Shown here: positions 1-5,702 of the stretch, one piece after another
How positions within the stretch are numbered: position 1 is the stretch's first letter
Layout of the letters: each line of letters begins with the position of its first letter
Assembly: GCA_002340925.1 (NCBI GenBank)
Contig: DDMR01000073.1
Span: 381 to 6,869, forward strand
Direction of reading: 5' to 3'
DNA length: 6,489 nt
Source of the DNA: Actinobacteria bacterium UBA2541
Lineage (GTDB): Bacteria; Actinomycetota; Actinomycetes; Nanopelagicales; Nanopelagicaceae
The notes under the pieces: model-generated
Told to the model about the DNA's origin: nothing
Seen by the model: only the letters and a program-made list of their open reading frames with translations
The model's database searches: none
Made by a program: the position numbers and the translations under genes

Positions 1-425
1 AGTGGCTCTTTAAAATCTGATTTGGTGCTCGATCTAAATTCATTGAAAGCATACGCACCAAGAGCAGCACCTTCGGCAACTGCAGAGATTTGGGCGAGGG
101 TGGATGCGGGTAGCGCAAAAGTTGCAGTGCTCTGGCCGGCTAATTCGCGGGCGGCAGAACCAGCGGCTCTACGCAGATTTTCCGGATCATAGCTCTTAGA
201 AGTTTCGCCCAAACCAGTGAAGTAAATAGTTTGAGGATTGCTATAGGGAACTTTTATAATTTCATTACTTTTTCCAGTAGCGCCAAGATTTTTCAGAATA
301 TCAAGTAAGGCTTTCTCGTTTACAGTGACAGCTCCGGATTCAATCTTCAACTTTCCGGCGGTGGCGGATAATCCAATAACTGCGTATGGAGTTGCCAGAG
401 TGGAAGCTAACTTCAACGCCTTCAT
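1..425 (-). CDS. pepA: Leucyl aminopeptidase (M17 family), N-terminal part, cut by window edge
   Basis: Reading from 425 towards 1 gives 141 open codons with no stop, beginning MKALKLASTLATPYAVIGLS. The segment ends with a GAYAFNEFRSSTK-type stretch, typical of the end of the N-terminal domain of M17 cytosolic aminopeptidases. The metal-binding catalytic domain lies beyond the window. The family removes N-terminal residues, often leucine, from peptides in the cytoplasm using two divalent metal ions. The ATG at 425 is well supported: AGGAG at 434-430 sits four bases upstream of it. The gene is divergent from gcvT across a 96-base gap. I recall a leucyl aminopeptidase gene near gcvT in mycobacteria, which agrees with the call. 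It could be intact or truncated further on; only the first part is visible. Confidence 0.85.
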   Translation of the reverse strand, partial: MKALKLASTLATPYAVIGLSATAGKLKIESGAVTVNEKALLDILKNLGATGKSNEIIKVPYSNPQTIYFTGLGETSKSYDPENLRRAAGSAARELAGQSTATFALPASTLAQISAVAEGAALGAYAFNEFRSSTKSDFKEP

Positions 426-471
426 AATTCTCCTATTTATGTCCTGATGAACTTCAATTAAAGTTAGTCGA

Positions 472-477
472 ACTATA
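472..477 (-). promoter_or_regulatory. Candidate -10 box for pepA
   Basis: On the minus strand this reads TATAGT, one base from the TATAAT consensus, about 46 bases before the pepA ATG. It predicts a short leader containing the AGGAG ribosome site at 434-430. The -35 region, near 494-501, is poor (TTAGGC-like), so the call rests on the -10 match and its position. Confidence 0.4.
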
Positions 478-509
478 AATCAACATCCTTGGATTGCCTA
501 AGTTTAAGA

Positions 510-515
510 TAAGTT
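510..515 (+). promoter_or_regulatory. Candidate -10 box for a leaderless gcvT transcript
   Basis: TAAGTT fits the TANNNT pattern of actinobacterial -10 elements. It ends six bases before the gcvT ATG at 522, so transcription would start at or next to the start codon. There is no SD sequence in the bases before the ATG, as expected for a leaderless mRNA. A partly overlapping TAAGAT at 505-510 is an alternative and would give a leader of only a few bases. The -35 match (TTGGAT at 489-494) is weak. Confidence 0.4.
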
Positions 516-521
516 TGCCCC

Positions 522-1637
522 ATGAAATCACCGTTATACGAGTGGCATGGCGCCATGGATGCAAAGTTGGCAGACTTTGGTGGTTGGGATATGCCAATTG
601 AATATCCAAAGGGGGTTGCAGGATTTAGTGGCGGCACACTTGCTGAACATGCAGCGGTCCGGGAGCGCGTTGGGATATTTGATGTTTCACACTTGGGGAA
701 AATAAGTGTTAAGGGTCAAGGCGCAAAAGATTTTGTAAATTCAATGGTCACCAATGACCTAAATCGCATCACTTCTGGGCAAGCTCAATACAACCTATTT
801 TGCAATGACGCAGGTGGTGTGATTGATGATTTGATAGTTTATCAATTTGCACCCGATGATATTTTCATAATTCCAAATGCATCAAATTGTTCACAGGTGG
901 CAGCAGATCTAAGTGCTGTTGCACCAAGTGGTATCACAGTTAAAAATATCCATCAGGAATATGCAGTTCTGGCATTACAGGGTCCAGATAGCTCAAAAGT
1001 TTTAGCTGATATTGGAATCAATCTGGATTTGGAATACATGTCATTTGGAAAGGTAACTTTGCCCGGTGATGAAGACCTTGGTAAGATAATAATTTGCCGA
1101 ACTGGTTACAGCGGGGAATTAGGTTATGAACTGTTACCCAAATGGGAGAGCGCTACCAAAGTGTGGGAAGTCCTGGTTGAAAAAATAGCGAAATACGATG
1201 GTCGAGTTTGTGGCTTAGGAGCGCGAGATACCTTGCGAACTGAGATGGGATATCCGCTTCACGGACATGAGCTTTCACTTGAAATTACTCCAGTGCAAGC
1301 AAGTGCTAGTTGGGCGGTTGTTTTTGCAAAGAGTGAGTTTCGTGGAAAGTCGGCGCTAGAAATTGAGAAGTGCCAAGGGCCATCTCGAGTTCTTCGAGCA
1401 CTAAAATCAAGCGATCGTGGGATACCCCGAGCTGGCATGGCAGTTTCAGATTCTTCGGGCAGGGTAATAGGTGAAGTTACTAGCGGAACTTTTTCGCCAA
1501 CCCTCAAGGTCGGCATAGCGCTTGCCTTGTTGAGTCCAGAATTTAAAGTTGGTGACCAGGTTCAAATAGATATTCGTGGCCGGTTAAGTAGCGCTTCAAT
1601 CGTTCGCGCACCATTTGTCGAGCCACGGGTCCGTTAA
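522..1637 (+). CDS. gcvT: Glycine cleavage system T protein (aminomethyltransferase)
   Basis: This protein takes the aminomethyl group carried on lipoylated H protein and transfers the one-carbon unit to tetrahydrofolate, releasing ammonia and giving 5,10-methylene-THF. It acts in the cytoplasm within the glycine cleavage system. At 371 residues it is the normal family length (about 360-370). Visible family motifs are FDVSHLGK near residue 53, NDAGGVIDDLIVY at 95-107 holding the Asp (102/103) that aligns with the catalytic Asp, RTGYSGELGYEL at 193-204, and GLGARDTLRTEMGYPLHGHEL at 231-251. The C-terminal barrel domain is complete. The ATG has no SD sequence and a -10-like box sits directly upstream, suggesting a leaderless transcript. 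The genes for H, P and L proteins are not in this window. Its stop overlaps the convergent btuD stop by four bases. A YgfZ-type paralogue is unlikely because the aminomethyltransferase motifs are intact. Confidence 0.96.
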   Translation: MKSPLYEWHGAMDAKLADFGGWDMPIEYPKGVAGFSGGTLAEHAAVRERVGIFDVSHLGKISVKGQGAKDFVNSMVTNDLNRITSGQAQYNLFCNDAGGVIDDLIVYQFAPDDIFIIPNASNCSQVAADLSAVAPSGITVKNIHQEYAVLALQGPDSSKVLADIGINLDLEYMSFGKVTLPGDEDLGKIIICRTGYSGELGYELLPKWESATKVWEVLVEKIAKYDGRVCGLGARDTLRTEMGYPLHGHELSLEITPVQASASWAVVFAKSEFRGKSALEIEKCQGPSRVLRALKSSDRGIPRAGMAVSDSSGRVIGEVTSGTFSPTLKVGIALALLSPEFKVGDQVQIDIRGRLSSASIVRAPFVEPRVR

Positions 1638-2392
1638 TTAGTTAAATCCTTATTCGCGACAATGACTGGACGCCCAGAATCCAAGGTGTAGACATTAATT
1701 CGATTTTCAAAGGCGCTCTTTAACTCTGGAGAATGAATTACAAAATCCGAAGTTCCATTTAGAAGAACTCTTCCTTCCTGCATGACCACGATTTTTTCGG
1801 CATACATAGCCGCAAGTGTTATGTCATGCATAGTAGAAATAATCGTCACACCACGTTCCTTGAGAATTTCGATGTTATTCAAGACTGCAATTTGATGGTG
1901 TAGGTCCAGAGCGCTGGTCGGTTCGTCAAGCAGAATTAGTGTTGGCTCTTGGACGAGCGCACGCGCAATTAGTGCACGTTGCATCTCACCACCGGAGAGC
2001 AGTGACACATGTTGGCTCTGCATCCCAAAGAGACCAGTCAGTTTAAGAATGTCAGCAACTATCTTTCGGCTGTGGCTGCTCTCATTGCCCCAACCATCAC
2101 GCTTCGACCGACCCATCATTACATATTCGCCCACGCCCATACCGATAGGGATTTGTGGATGTTGTGGAACGAAAGCGACATTACGATCATGATTTCTAAA
2201 CACTTCAACGCCGTTATCAGTAATCGAACCGGAATATGGGAGTGAGCCCAGAAGTGACTTTAGGAGTGTGGTCTTACCAGCACCATTAGGACCAACTAGG
2301 CAAGTCCACTTTCCATCTTCAATTTCAACACTTATATCGGAGAGGATGTTGCGCTGACCAATCCGGACACTTAAATCTGAAATATTAATCAA
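1634..2392 (-). CDS. btuD: Cobalamin ABC transporter ATP-binding protein
   Basis: This 252-residue ATPase would power the BtuC permease from the cytoplasmic face. All nucleotide-binding motifs are in order: Walker A GPNGAGKTT at 34-42, Q-loop Gln77 (FVPQHPQ), signature LSGGEMQRALIARAL at 132-146, Walker B LILLDEP at 152-158 with catalytic Glu157, and switch His189 (STMHD). The sequence belongs to the FecE/FhuC/BtuD group, whose members import iron chelates, haem or cobalamin. The cobalamin assignment comes from the riboswitch upstream of the operon, not from the ATPase itself. The start is TTG at 2392, overlapping the btuC stop as TTGA, with no clear SD, so translation is probably coupled to btuC. 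Later in-frame starts would cut into the first strand of the fold. The gene ends tail to tail with gcvT, sharing TTAA. Confidence 0.88.
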   Translation of the reverse strand: MINISDLSVRIGQRNILSDISVEIEDGKWTCLVGPNGAGKTTLLKSLLGSLPYSGSITDNGVEVFRNHDRNVAFVPQHPQIPIGMGVGEYVMMGRSKRDGWGNESSHSRKIVADILKLTGLFGMQSQHVSLLSGGEMQRALIARALVQEPTLILLDEPTSALDLHHQIAVLNNIEILKERGVTIISTMHDITLAAMYAEKIVVMQEGRVLLNGTSDFVIHSPELKSAFENRINVYTLDSGRPVIVANKDLTN

Positions 2393-3426
2393 TGCGCTAC
2401 CAACCTTTTCTTTCGTAGAACAAATAGGAAGAACGGTGCTCCAACAAAGGCTGTGATTACGCCAATCGGAAGTTCAGCTGGTGAGAGAAGCGTTCTTGCC
2501 CCGAGGTCTGCGAGCACAAGGAAGCTAGCTCCAACTAATGCGATAGTAAGTAGGCCGCGATTTGTGACGCGATGAGTTAAACCCCGGACCAGATGTGGAA
2601 CGACGATTCCCACAAAGCCAATCAATCCACTAGCCGAAACCGCTGTAGCGGTTGCCAGGGTCGCCGCTACAACTGCAATTACGCGCAATTTGTTTGGGTT
2701 TATCCCAAGCGAGTATGCCTCTTCATCAGTAAGCATTAGGCCATCTAATTGTTTAGAAACTGTAAATAAAATAGTCAGCGCAATAAGTATGTAAATCGAT
2801 GACCAAGTTACTACTTGCCAATTGGCAACCGTAAGTTCACCAAGTATCCATGAGTAAACCGGTCTAAGTGAGGCGCTATTTCGCTGCTGCAGATAAGTTT
2901 GAACCGCGGTTGCAAAAGAGCCAACTGCAATACCTGAAAGTAGTAGCGAGTTTGGCTCGGCGAAGAATTTTCCAGATATAAAGAAGCTAACTAAAACCGC
3001 TGATATGGCTCCGAAGAATGCAAAGACTGGAAGCAAACTACGAAGATCGGCGCCCGCACTTGTTAATGCAATAGTTGCACCTAGTCCGGCACCTGCCGCC
3101 GCACCAAGTAGATATGGATCTGCCAGTGGATTGCGGAAAACTGTTTGATACACAGCGCCACTTGTTGCAAGTGCTGCTCCAACAATTGCGGCAAGAAGGG
3201 CTCTTGGTAAACGTAAATCAATTAGAAGAGTGCGATCCTGACCGGTTAGACCACCAGGCAATCCCAGAAGAGTTCGGATGATCTCCTGAAAGCTTAATGA
3301 AACTGGCCCAAAACTTATTGCAAGAATTCCAACGAACAAGAGCAAGGCGGCAGCGAAAGCGGTTATCCTCCAATTCCAAATTGGAGCCAAACCGCTCTCT
3401 TCGCTCTTGCTCTTGTTCTTAATCAC
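2389..3426 (-). CDS. btuC: Cobalamin ABC transporter permease (FecCD/BtuC family)
   Basis: This 345-residue, strongly hydrophobic protein has the usual FecCD family length and probably about ten membrane helices. Family motifs are RLPR at 72-75, then GAALATSGAVYQ (83-94) and RNPLADPYLLG (98-108), a late GLIGFVGIVVPHLVR at 267-281, and a C-terminal ELPIGVITAFVGAPFF segment from 318. In this family two copies form the membrane channel with two ATPases; here the partners would be BtuD inside and BtuF outside. The GTG at 3426 lies eight bases after the btuF stop, and I see no strong SD, so coupled translation from btuF is likely. The gene overlaps btuD by four bases. Sequence alone cannot separate cobalamin from siderophore or haem permeases; the leader riboswitch decides for cobalamin or a related corrinoid. 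Confidence 0.9.
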   Translation of the reverse strand: MIKNKSKSEESGLAPIWNWRITAFAAALLLFVGILAISFGPVSLSFQEIIRTLLGLPGGLTGQDRTLLIDLRLPRALLAAIVGAALATSGAVYQTVFRNPLADPYLLGAAAGAGLGATIALTSAGADLRSLLPVFAFFGAISAVLVSFFISGKFFAEPNSLLLSGIAVGSFATAVQTYLQQRNSASLRPVYSWILGELTVANWQVVTWSSIYILIALTILFTVSKQLDGLMLTDEEAYSLGINPNKLRVIAVVAATLATATAVSASGLIGFVGIVVPHLVRGLTHRVTNRGLLTIALVGASFLVLADLGARTLLSPAELPIGVITAFVGAPFFLFVLRKKRLVAH

Positions 3427-3434
3427 TTGATGAG

Positions 3435-4301
3435 CTACTTAACCTTCACAATTGCATCTGCGATGAATTGATAGAACTCAACAAGCCTTGGACCCCAACG
3501 AGATGGAATATCTTCCGGCAGTGAAACTACGTTCTGTTTTTTCACTGCTGAAATTCCACTCCAGCCAGGTCGCTTAGTTAGCGTGGCAAGTGATTCACCA
3601 TATTGCGCATCTGCAAGAAATACTATTTTTGGGTTTGATTTGATTACATATTCAGATTGCAACTGCGGATAACCAGCGGAATCTACTGATGCAGCGGGGT
3701 CTGCGATATTAATCAGTTTGAAGTCTCTGTATACCTTGCCAATGAATGTATCTGACGTCGCGGTATATAGGGTGTTATCTAATTCGTGAAAGAACGAGAT
3801 CTTCTTGGAAGTTCTTCCACTCTTAACTGCCGCAGCAATTTTTCTCTTCATATCTGACACGATGCTCTGAGCACCAGAGATTTTTCCGGTAGCTCTACCC
3901 AGTGCGGTTATTTCAAAGTAGACCTCACGTAGTGTTTTTGGCGCCCGTTCTAGGAATACCTTTATCTTTAATTGCTCAAGTGCTGCCTTAACTTCTAAAG
4001 CTTTTGTGGCATCCGCATTCAGGATGATCAAATCTGGTTTGTAGTTTAAGAGCGCCTCAACATTTGGATTAAAGGCCGAGAGTTTTGTCATCGGAGCTTC
4101 ACTTGGATAGTTTGAGAGATCGTCCACCGCGATGACTTGCTCCCCAGAACCAATTGCGTAAAGAATTTCAGTGGCGCTAGGTGAAAGTGAGATAATTCGC
4201 TTCGGGATATTTGGTGCTGCTTGTGATGGATTAATTGCTAGAAATGAGGCCGCCAATGTGGCTATGGCTAATTTGGCCAAAAACTTTCTGTTTTGAAACA
4301 T
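3435..4301 (-). CDS. btuF: Cobalamin-binding ABC transporter substrate-binding protein (BtuF-like), secreted
   Basis: BtuF-type proteins catch corrinoids outside the membrane and deliver them to BtuC. The 288-residue product starts with a charged N-region (MFQNRKFLAK) and a hydrophobic stretch, then SQA-AP at 26-30, a good signal peptidase I site. The mature part shows class III binding-protein features: RIISLSPSATEILYAIG at 35-51, the following VIAVDDLSNYP, and NVEALLNYKPDLIIL at 80-94. The protein contains no cysteine, so there is no lipobox; this is unusual for a binding protein in a cell without an outer membrane. The ATG at 4301 is supported by GAGGGAG seven bases upstream. That SD is the 3' arm of a hairpin, so its access is probably what the riboswitch controls. 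First gene of the btuFCD operon. A siderophore ligand is the main alternative. Confidence 0.9.
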   Translation of the reverse strand: MFQNRKFLAKLAIATLAASFLAINPSQAAPNIPKRIISLSPSATEILYAIGSGEQVIAVDDLSNYPSEAPMTKLSAFNPNVEALLNYKPDLIILNADATKALEVKAALEQLKIKVFLERAPKTLREVYFEITALGRATGKISGAQSIVSDMKRKIAAAVKSGRTSKKISFFHELDNTLYTATSDTFIGKVYRDFKLINIADPAASVDSAGYPQLQSEYVIKSNPKIVFLADAQYGESLATLTKRPGWSGISAVKKQNVVSLPEDIPSRWGPRLVEFYQFIADAIVKVK

Positions 4302-4308
4302 AAAAAAT

Positions 4309-4330
4309 CTCCCTCAAGAGTTTGAGGGAG
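4309..4330 (-). promoter_or_regulatory. SD-sequestering hairpin of the btuF leader (expression platform)
   Basis: On the minus strand CTCCCTCAA, loop ACTC, TTGAGGGAG form a perfect 9-bp stem. The 3' arm contains the btuF SD (GAGGGAG). It is followed by ATTTTTT and then the ATG at 4301. When folded it would hide the ribosome site. The U-run after the stem also gives it the look of an intrinsic terminator, so it could stop translation, transcription or both. Confidence 0.75.
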
Positions 4331-4368
4331 GAAGCTTGGGCAAAATAGAAAATAAATTCTCTAGAAGC

Positions 4369-4389
4369 CCGACCTTCCTCCGAGGTCGG
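4369..4389 (-). promoter_or_regulatory. Linker hairpin with an anti-sequester loop
   Basis: A 7-bp stem (CCGACCT/AGGTCGG) with the seven-base loop CGGAGGA sits just after the aptamer. The minus-strand GGAGGAAG at 4381-4374 (loop plus start of the 3' arm) is perfectly complementary to CTTCCTCC at 4334-4327, which overlaps four bases of the anti-SD arm at 4330-4322. The two pairings cannot coexist. By position the hairpin could correspond to P13 of cobalamin riboswitches, whose loop kisses L5; I found only partial complementarity to the CCCGCAA region, so that role is a guess. Confidence 0.5.
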
Positions 4390-4391
4390 AT

Positions 4392-4515
4392 ACATCAATA
4401 ATGTGTCAGGCGACCTGGCTCGGATTTGGATTTAAATTGCTTTAAATCAAATCTCTACAGTTGCGGGACAGCGCCGGGTTTTCACCGGACTTCGCTAAAC
4501 GCATTACTACTGATG
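4392..4515 (-). promoter_or_regulatory. Cobalamin riboswitch aptamer upstream of btuFCD
   Basis: The minus strand carries the conserved cobalamin core: GTCCGGTGAAAACCCGG, then CGCTGTCCCGCAACTGT with GCAACTGT at 4464-4457. The B12 box follows (GAGCCAGGTCGCCTGAC, 4421-4405). Between them is a peripheral arm at 4453-4423 with a GCAA tetraloop and 13 base pairs broken by one bulged C. A plausible P1 closes the domain: CATCA (4515-4511) with TGATG (4397-4393), and TAATG (4506-4502) with CATTA (4403-4399). A small ACAT/ATGT hairpin at 4392-4404 would compete with P1. The 5' limit is uncertain, and a CTTCGC/GCGAAG repeat at 4525-4520 and 4495-4490 may be part of the fold. The family binds adenosyl-, methyl- or hydroxocobalamin; which form is bound here I cannot tell. 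Binding normally lowers expression of the downstream uptake genes. Confidence 0.9.
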
Positions 4516-4547
4516 AAGCGCGAAGCATTTCTCAGCGGCGCAAAATT

Positions 4548-4568
4548 AGCACTAATTCAGTGCTTTTT
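4548..4568. terminator. Short hairpin terminator, possibly bidirectional
   Basis: On the plus strand AGCACT, loop AATTC, AGTGCT is a 6-bp stem whose last T begins a run of five (4564-4568). On the minus strand the same stem is followed by AATTTT. The minus-strand direction is the more useful one: it would end transcription of the small ORF at 4557-4649 just before the btuF leader, and the ORF's TGA lies in the hairpin. The stem is short, so strength is uncertain. The minus-strand TAATTT at 4548-4543 could alternatively be a -10 box for the riboswitch transcript; no good -35 accompanies it. Confidence 0.5.
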
Positions 4569-4649
4569 GCCAGAACGTTGACTAATTGCGTAGGCGAGTC
4601 CGATGACAAGTCCGATGAAGATGACCAGCGCAGCGCCAACTGTGAACAA
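4557..4649 (-). CDS. Possible 30-residue single-helix membrane protein
   Basis: Minus-strand frame from TTG at 4649 to TGA at 4557. The product begins MFTVGAALVIFIGLVIGLAY and ends AISQRSGKKH: about 18 hydrophobic residues in one block followed by a basic, polar tail, the usual layout of a one-helix membrane peptide with its C-terminus inside. The frame is closed upstream by TAG at about 4667, so TTG is the only standard start. There is no SD sequence. Support comes from the composition, from the hairpin terminator that overlaps the stop, and from its filling an otherwise geneless gap between the aldo/keto reductase and the riboswitch. A GTCCGATGA direct repeat at 4599-4607 and 4611-4619 encodes the repeated IGL units. 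I do not recognise the family and cannot suggest a function. It may be a chance ORF or a gene remnant. Confidence 0.4.
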   Translation of the reverse strand: MFTVGAALVIFIGLVIGLAYAISQRSGKKH

Positions 4650-4665
4650 TTGGCAATTCTGAAGC

Positions 4666-4671
4666 TAGGCT
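4666..4671 (+). promoter_or_regulatory. Candidate -10 box for a leaderless aldo/keto reductase transcript
   Basis: TAGGCT fits TANNNT and lies seven bases before the ATG at 4679. No SD sequence precedes that ATG, so a leaderless transcript would fit. There is no -35 at normal distance (TTGGCA at 4650-4655 is only ten bases upstream), so this is tentative. Confidence 0.3.
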
Positions 4672-4678
4672 CTGATCC

Positions 4679-5680
4679 ATGGAATATCGTCGCCTCGGCT
4701 CATCAGGAATGTATGTCTCTGAAATCTCTTACGGAAACTGGATTACACACGGCTTGCAAGTCGAGCAAGATGCAGCCGTCAAATGCGTTCATGCCGCACT
4801 TGATGTTGGAATAACAACATTCGATACCGCAGATGTTTATGCTGGAACCAAGGCTGAGAGCGTTCTCGGAAAAGCGCTTAAAGGTGTTAAGCGCGAGAGC
4901 TATGAATTATTCACAAAAGTTTATTGGCCAACTGGACCGGGCAAGAACGATCGCGGTCTTTCCCGAAAACACATTATGGAATCAGTGAATGCATCATTAA
5001 AGCGCCTCAATACTGATCACATCGATCTTTATCAGATGCACCGCTTTGATTATGAAACTCCATTAGAAGAATCGTTACGTGCATTCGACGATCTAATCCG
5101 CCAAGGGAAAGTTAATTACATTGGCTTCTCGGAATGGACCTCATCTCAGATAAATCAAGCGCTAAAGATTCAGAAGGCTAATAACTTTGATCGCTTTGTT
5201 TCTAGCCAACCGCAATATTCAATGCTCTGGCGAGTAATTGAATCAAAAGTTGTTCCACTTTGCATTGAAGAGGGGATTGGCCAGATAGTTTGGTCACCAG
5301 TAGCTCAAGGAGTTTTGACTGGCAAGTATCTGCCAGGCAAGAAGCCGCCAACCGGTTCACGAGCCACTGATAAGAAGAGCGGCGCCGAAATGATTTCTCG
5401 TTGGATGCGTGATGAAGTTCTCGAAGCAGTCGCGAAATTAAAGCCAATCGCACAAGGCCTAGATTTAACAATGTCACAACTCGCCCTTGCTTGGGCGCTG
5501 GCCAATCCAAATGTTTCGTCAGTGATTATGGGTGCCTCCAGACCAGCACAAGTAAAAGAGAACGTTAAGGCTTCTGGAGTAAAGCTCTCACCTCAAACTC
5601 TTGCGGAAATAGATAAGGCCCTCGGCTCGATTCCGGAAACTAATCCAGAACGAACAGAGAGCCCAAATCCAAGAGCTTAA
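4679..5680 (+). CDS. Aldo/keto reductase, potassium-channel beta-subunit-like/YghZ-like group
   Basis: A cytoplasmic NAD(P)H-dependent oxidoreductase of 333 residues, close to the normal 310-350 for this AKR group. It starts with the typical MEYRRLGSSGMYVSEISYGN strand. The catalytic tetrad is intact: Asp49 and Tyr54 (FDTADVY), Lys80 (FTKVYW) and His121 (LYQMHRFD). Other barrel landmarks are GKVNYIGFSEW at 143-153, SSQPQYSMLWR at 175-185 and IVWSPVAQGVLTGKYLPG at 203-220. The cofactor-binding tail GASRPAQVKENV begins at 285. Members reduce aldehydes and ketones, including methylglyoxal and other toxic carbonyls, but the substrate cannot be read from this sequence. The gene stands alone on the plus strand, divergent from the possible small ORF with 29 bases between starts, and ends inside a palindrome shared with the convergent DUF3043 gene. 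Confidence 0.92.
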   Translation: MEYRRLGSSGMYVSEISYGNWITHGLQVEQDAAVKCVHAALDVGITTFDTADVYAGTKAESVLGKALKGVKRESYELFTKVYWPTGPGKNDRGLSRKHIMESVNASLKRLNTDHIDLYQMHRFDYETPLEESLRAFDDLIRQGKVNYIGFSEWTSSQINQALKIQKANNFDRFVSSQPQYSMLWRVIESKVVPLCIEEGIGQIVWSPVAQGVLTGKYLPGKKPPTGSRATDKKSGAEMISRWMRDEVLEAVAKLKPIAQGLDLTMSQLALAWALANPNVSSVIMGASRPAQVKENVKASGVKLSPQTLAEIDKALGSIPETNPERTESPNPRA

Positions 5681-5702
5681 TAATCGAAGAGATTATTTAA
5701 GC
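5675..5702. terminator. Palindrome shared by two convergent genes; putative bidirectional terminator
   Basis: GCTTAATAATC, loop GAAGA, GATTATTTAAGC form about 11 base pairs with one bulged base. The aldo/keto reductase stop (5678-5680) and the DUF3043 stop (5697-5699) lie in opposite arms. The stem is AT-rich and not followed by a clean T-run on either strand, so its strength as an intrinsic terminator is uncertain, but it is the only candidate end signal for both genes. Confidence 0.45.

Noticed and set aside
2009..2245. Plus-strand open frame antisense to btuD
   Set aside because: btuD has all ABC ATPase motifs in this stretch; the opposite frame is a by-product.
1634..4301. Iron-siderophore or haem importer instead of cobalamin
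   Set aside because: The protein families alone allow it, but the cobalamin riboswitch directly upstream makes a corrinoid substrate much more likely.
4599..4619. Direct repeat GTCCGATGA twice, possible operator
   Set aside because: It encodes repeated I-G-L units in the hydrophobic minus-strand ORF, and its position inside that frame explains it without an operator; not excluded.
4581..4680. Minus-strand ATG at about 4680 giving a 32-residue peptide (MDQSLASELPIVHSW...)
   Set aside because: Its composition is rich in His, Arg and Cys with no domain-like pattern; the overlapping hydrophobic frame ending at 4557 looks far more protein-like.
4461..4814. Plus-strand open frame of 117 codons across the btu leader and start of the aldo/keto reductase
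   Set aside because: It runs antisense through the riboswitch core and out of frame into a clear aldo/keto reductase; the translation has no recognisable domain.
5202..5510. Minus-strand open frames inside the aldo/keto reductase
   Set aside because: The plus-strand frame carries conserved AKR barrel motifs here; the reverse frames have no domain and no plausible start signal.
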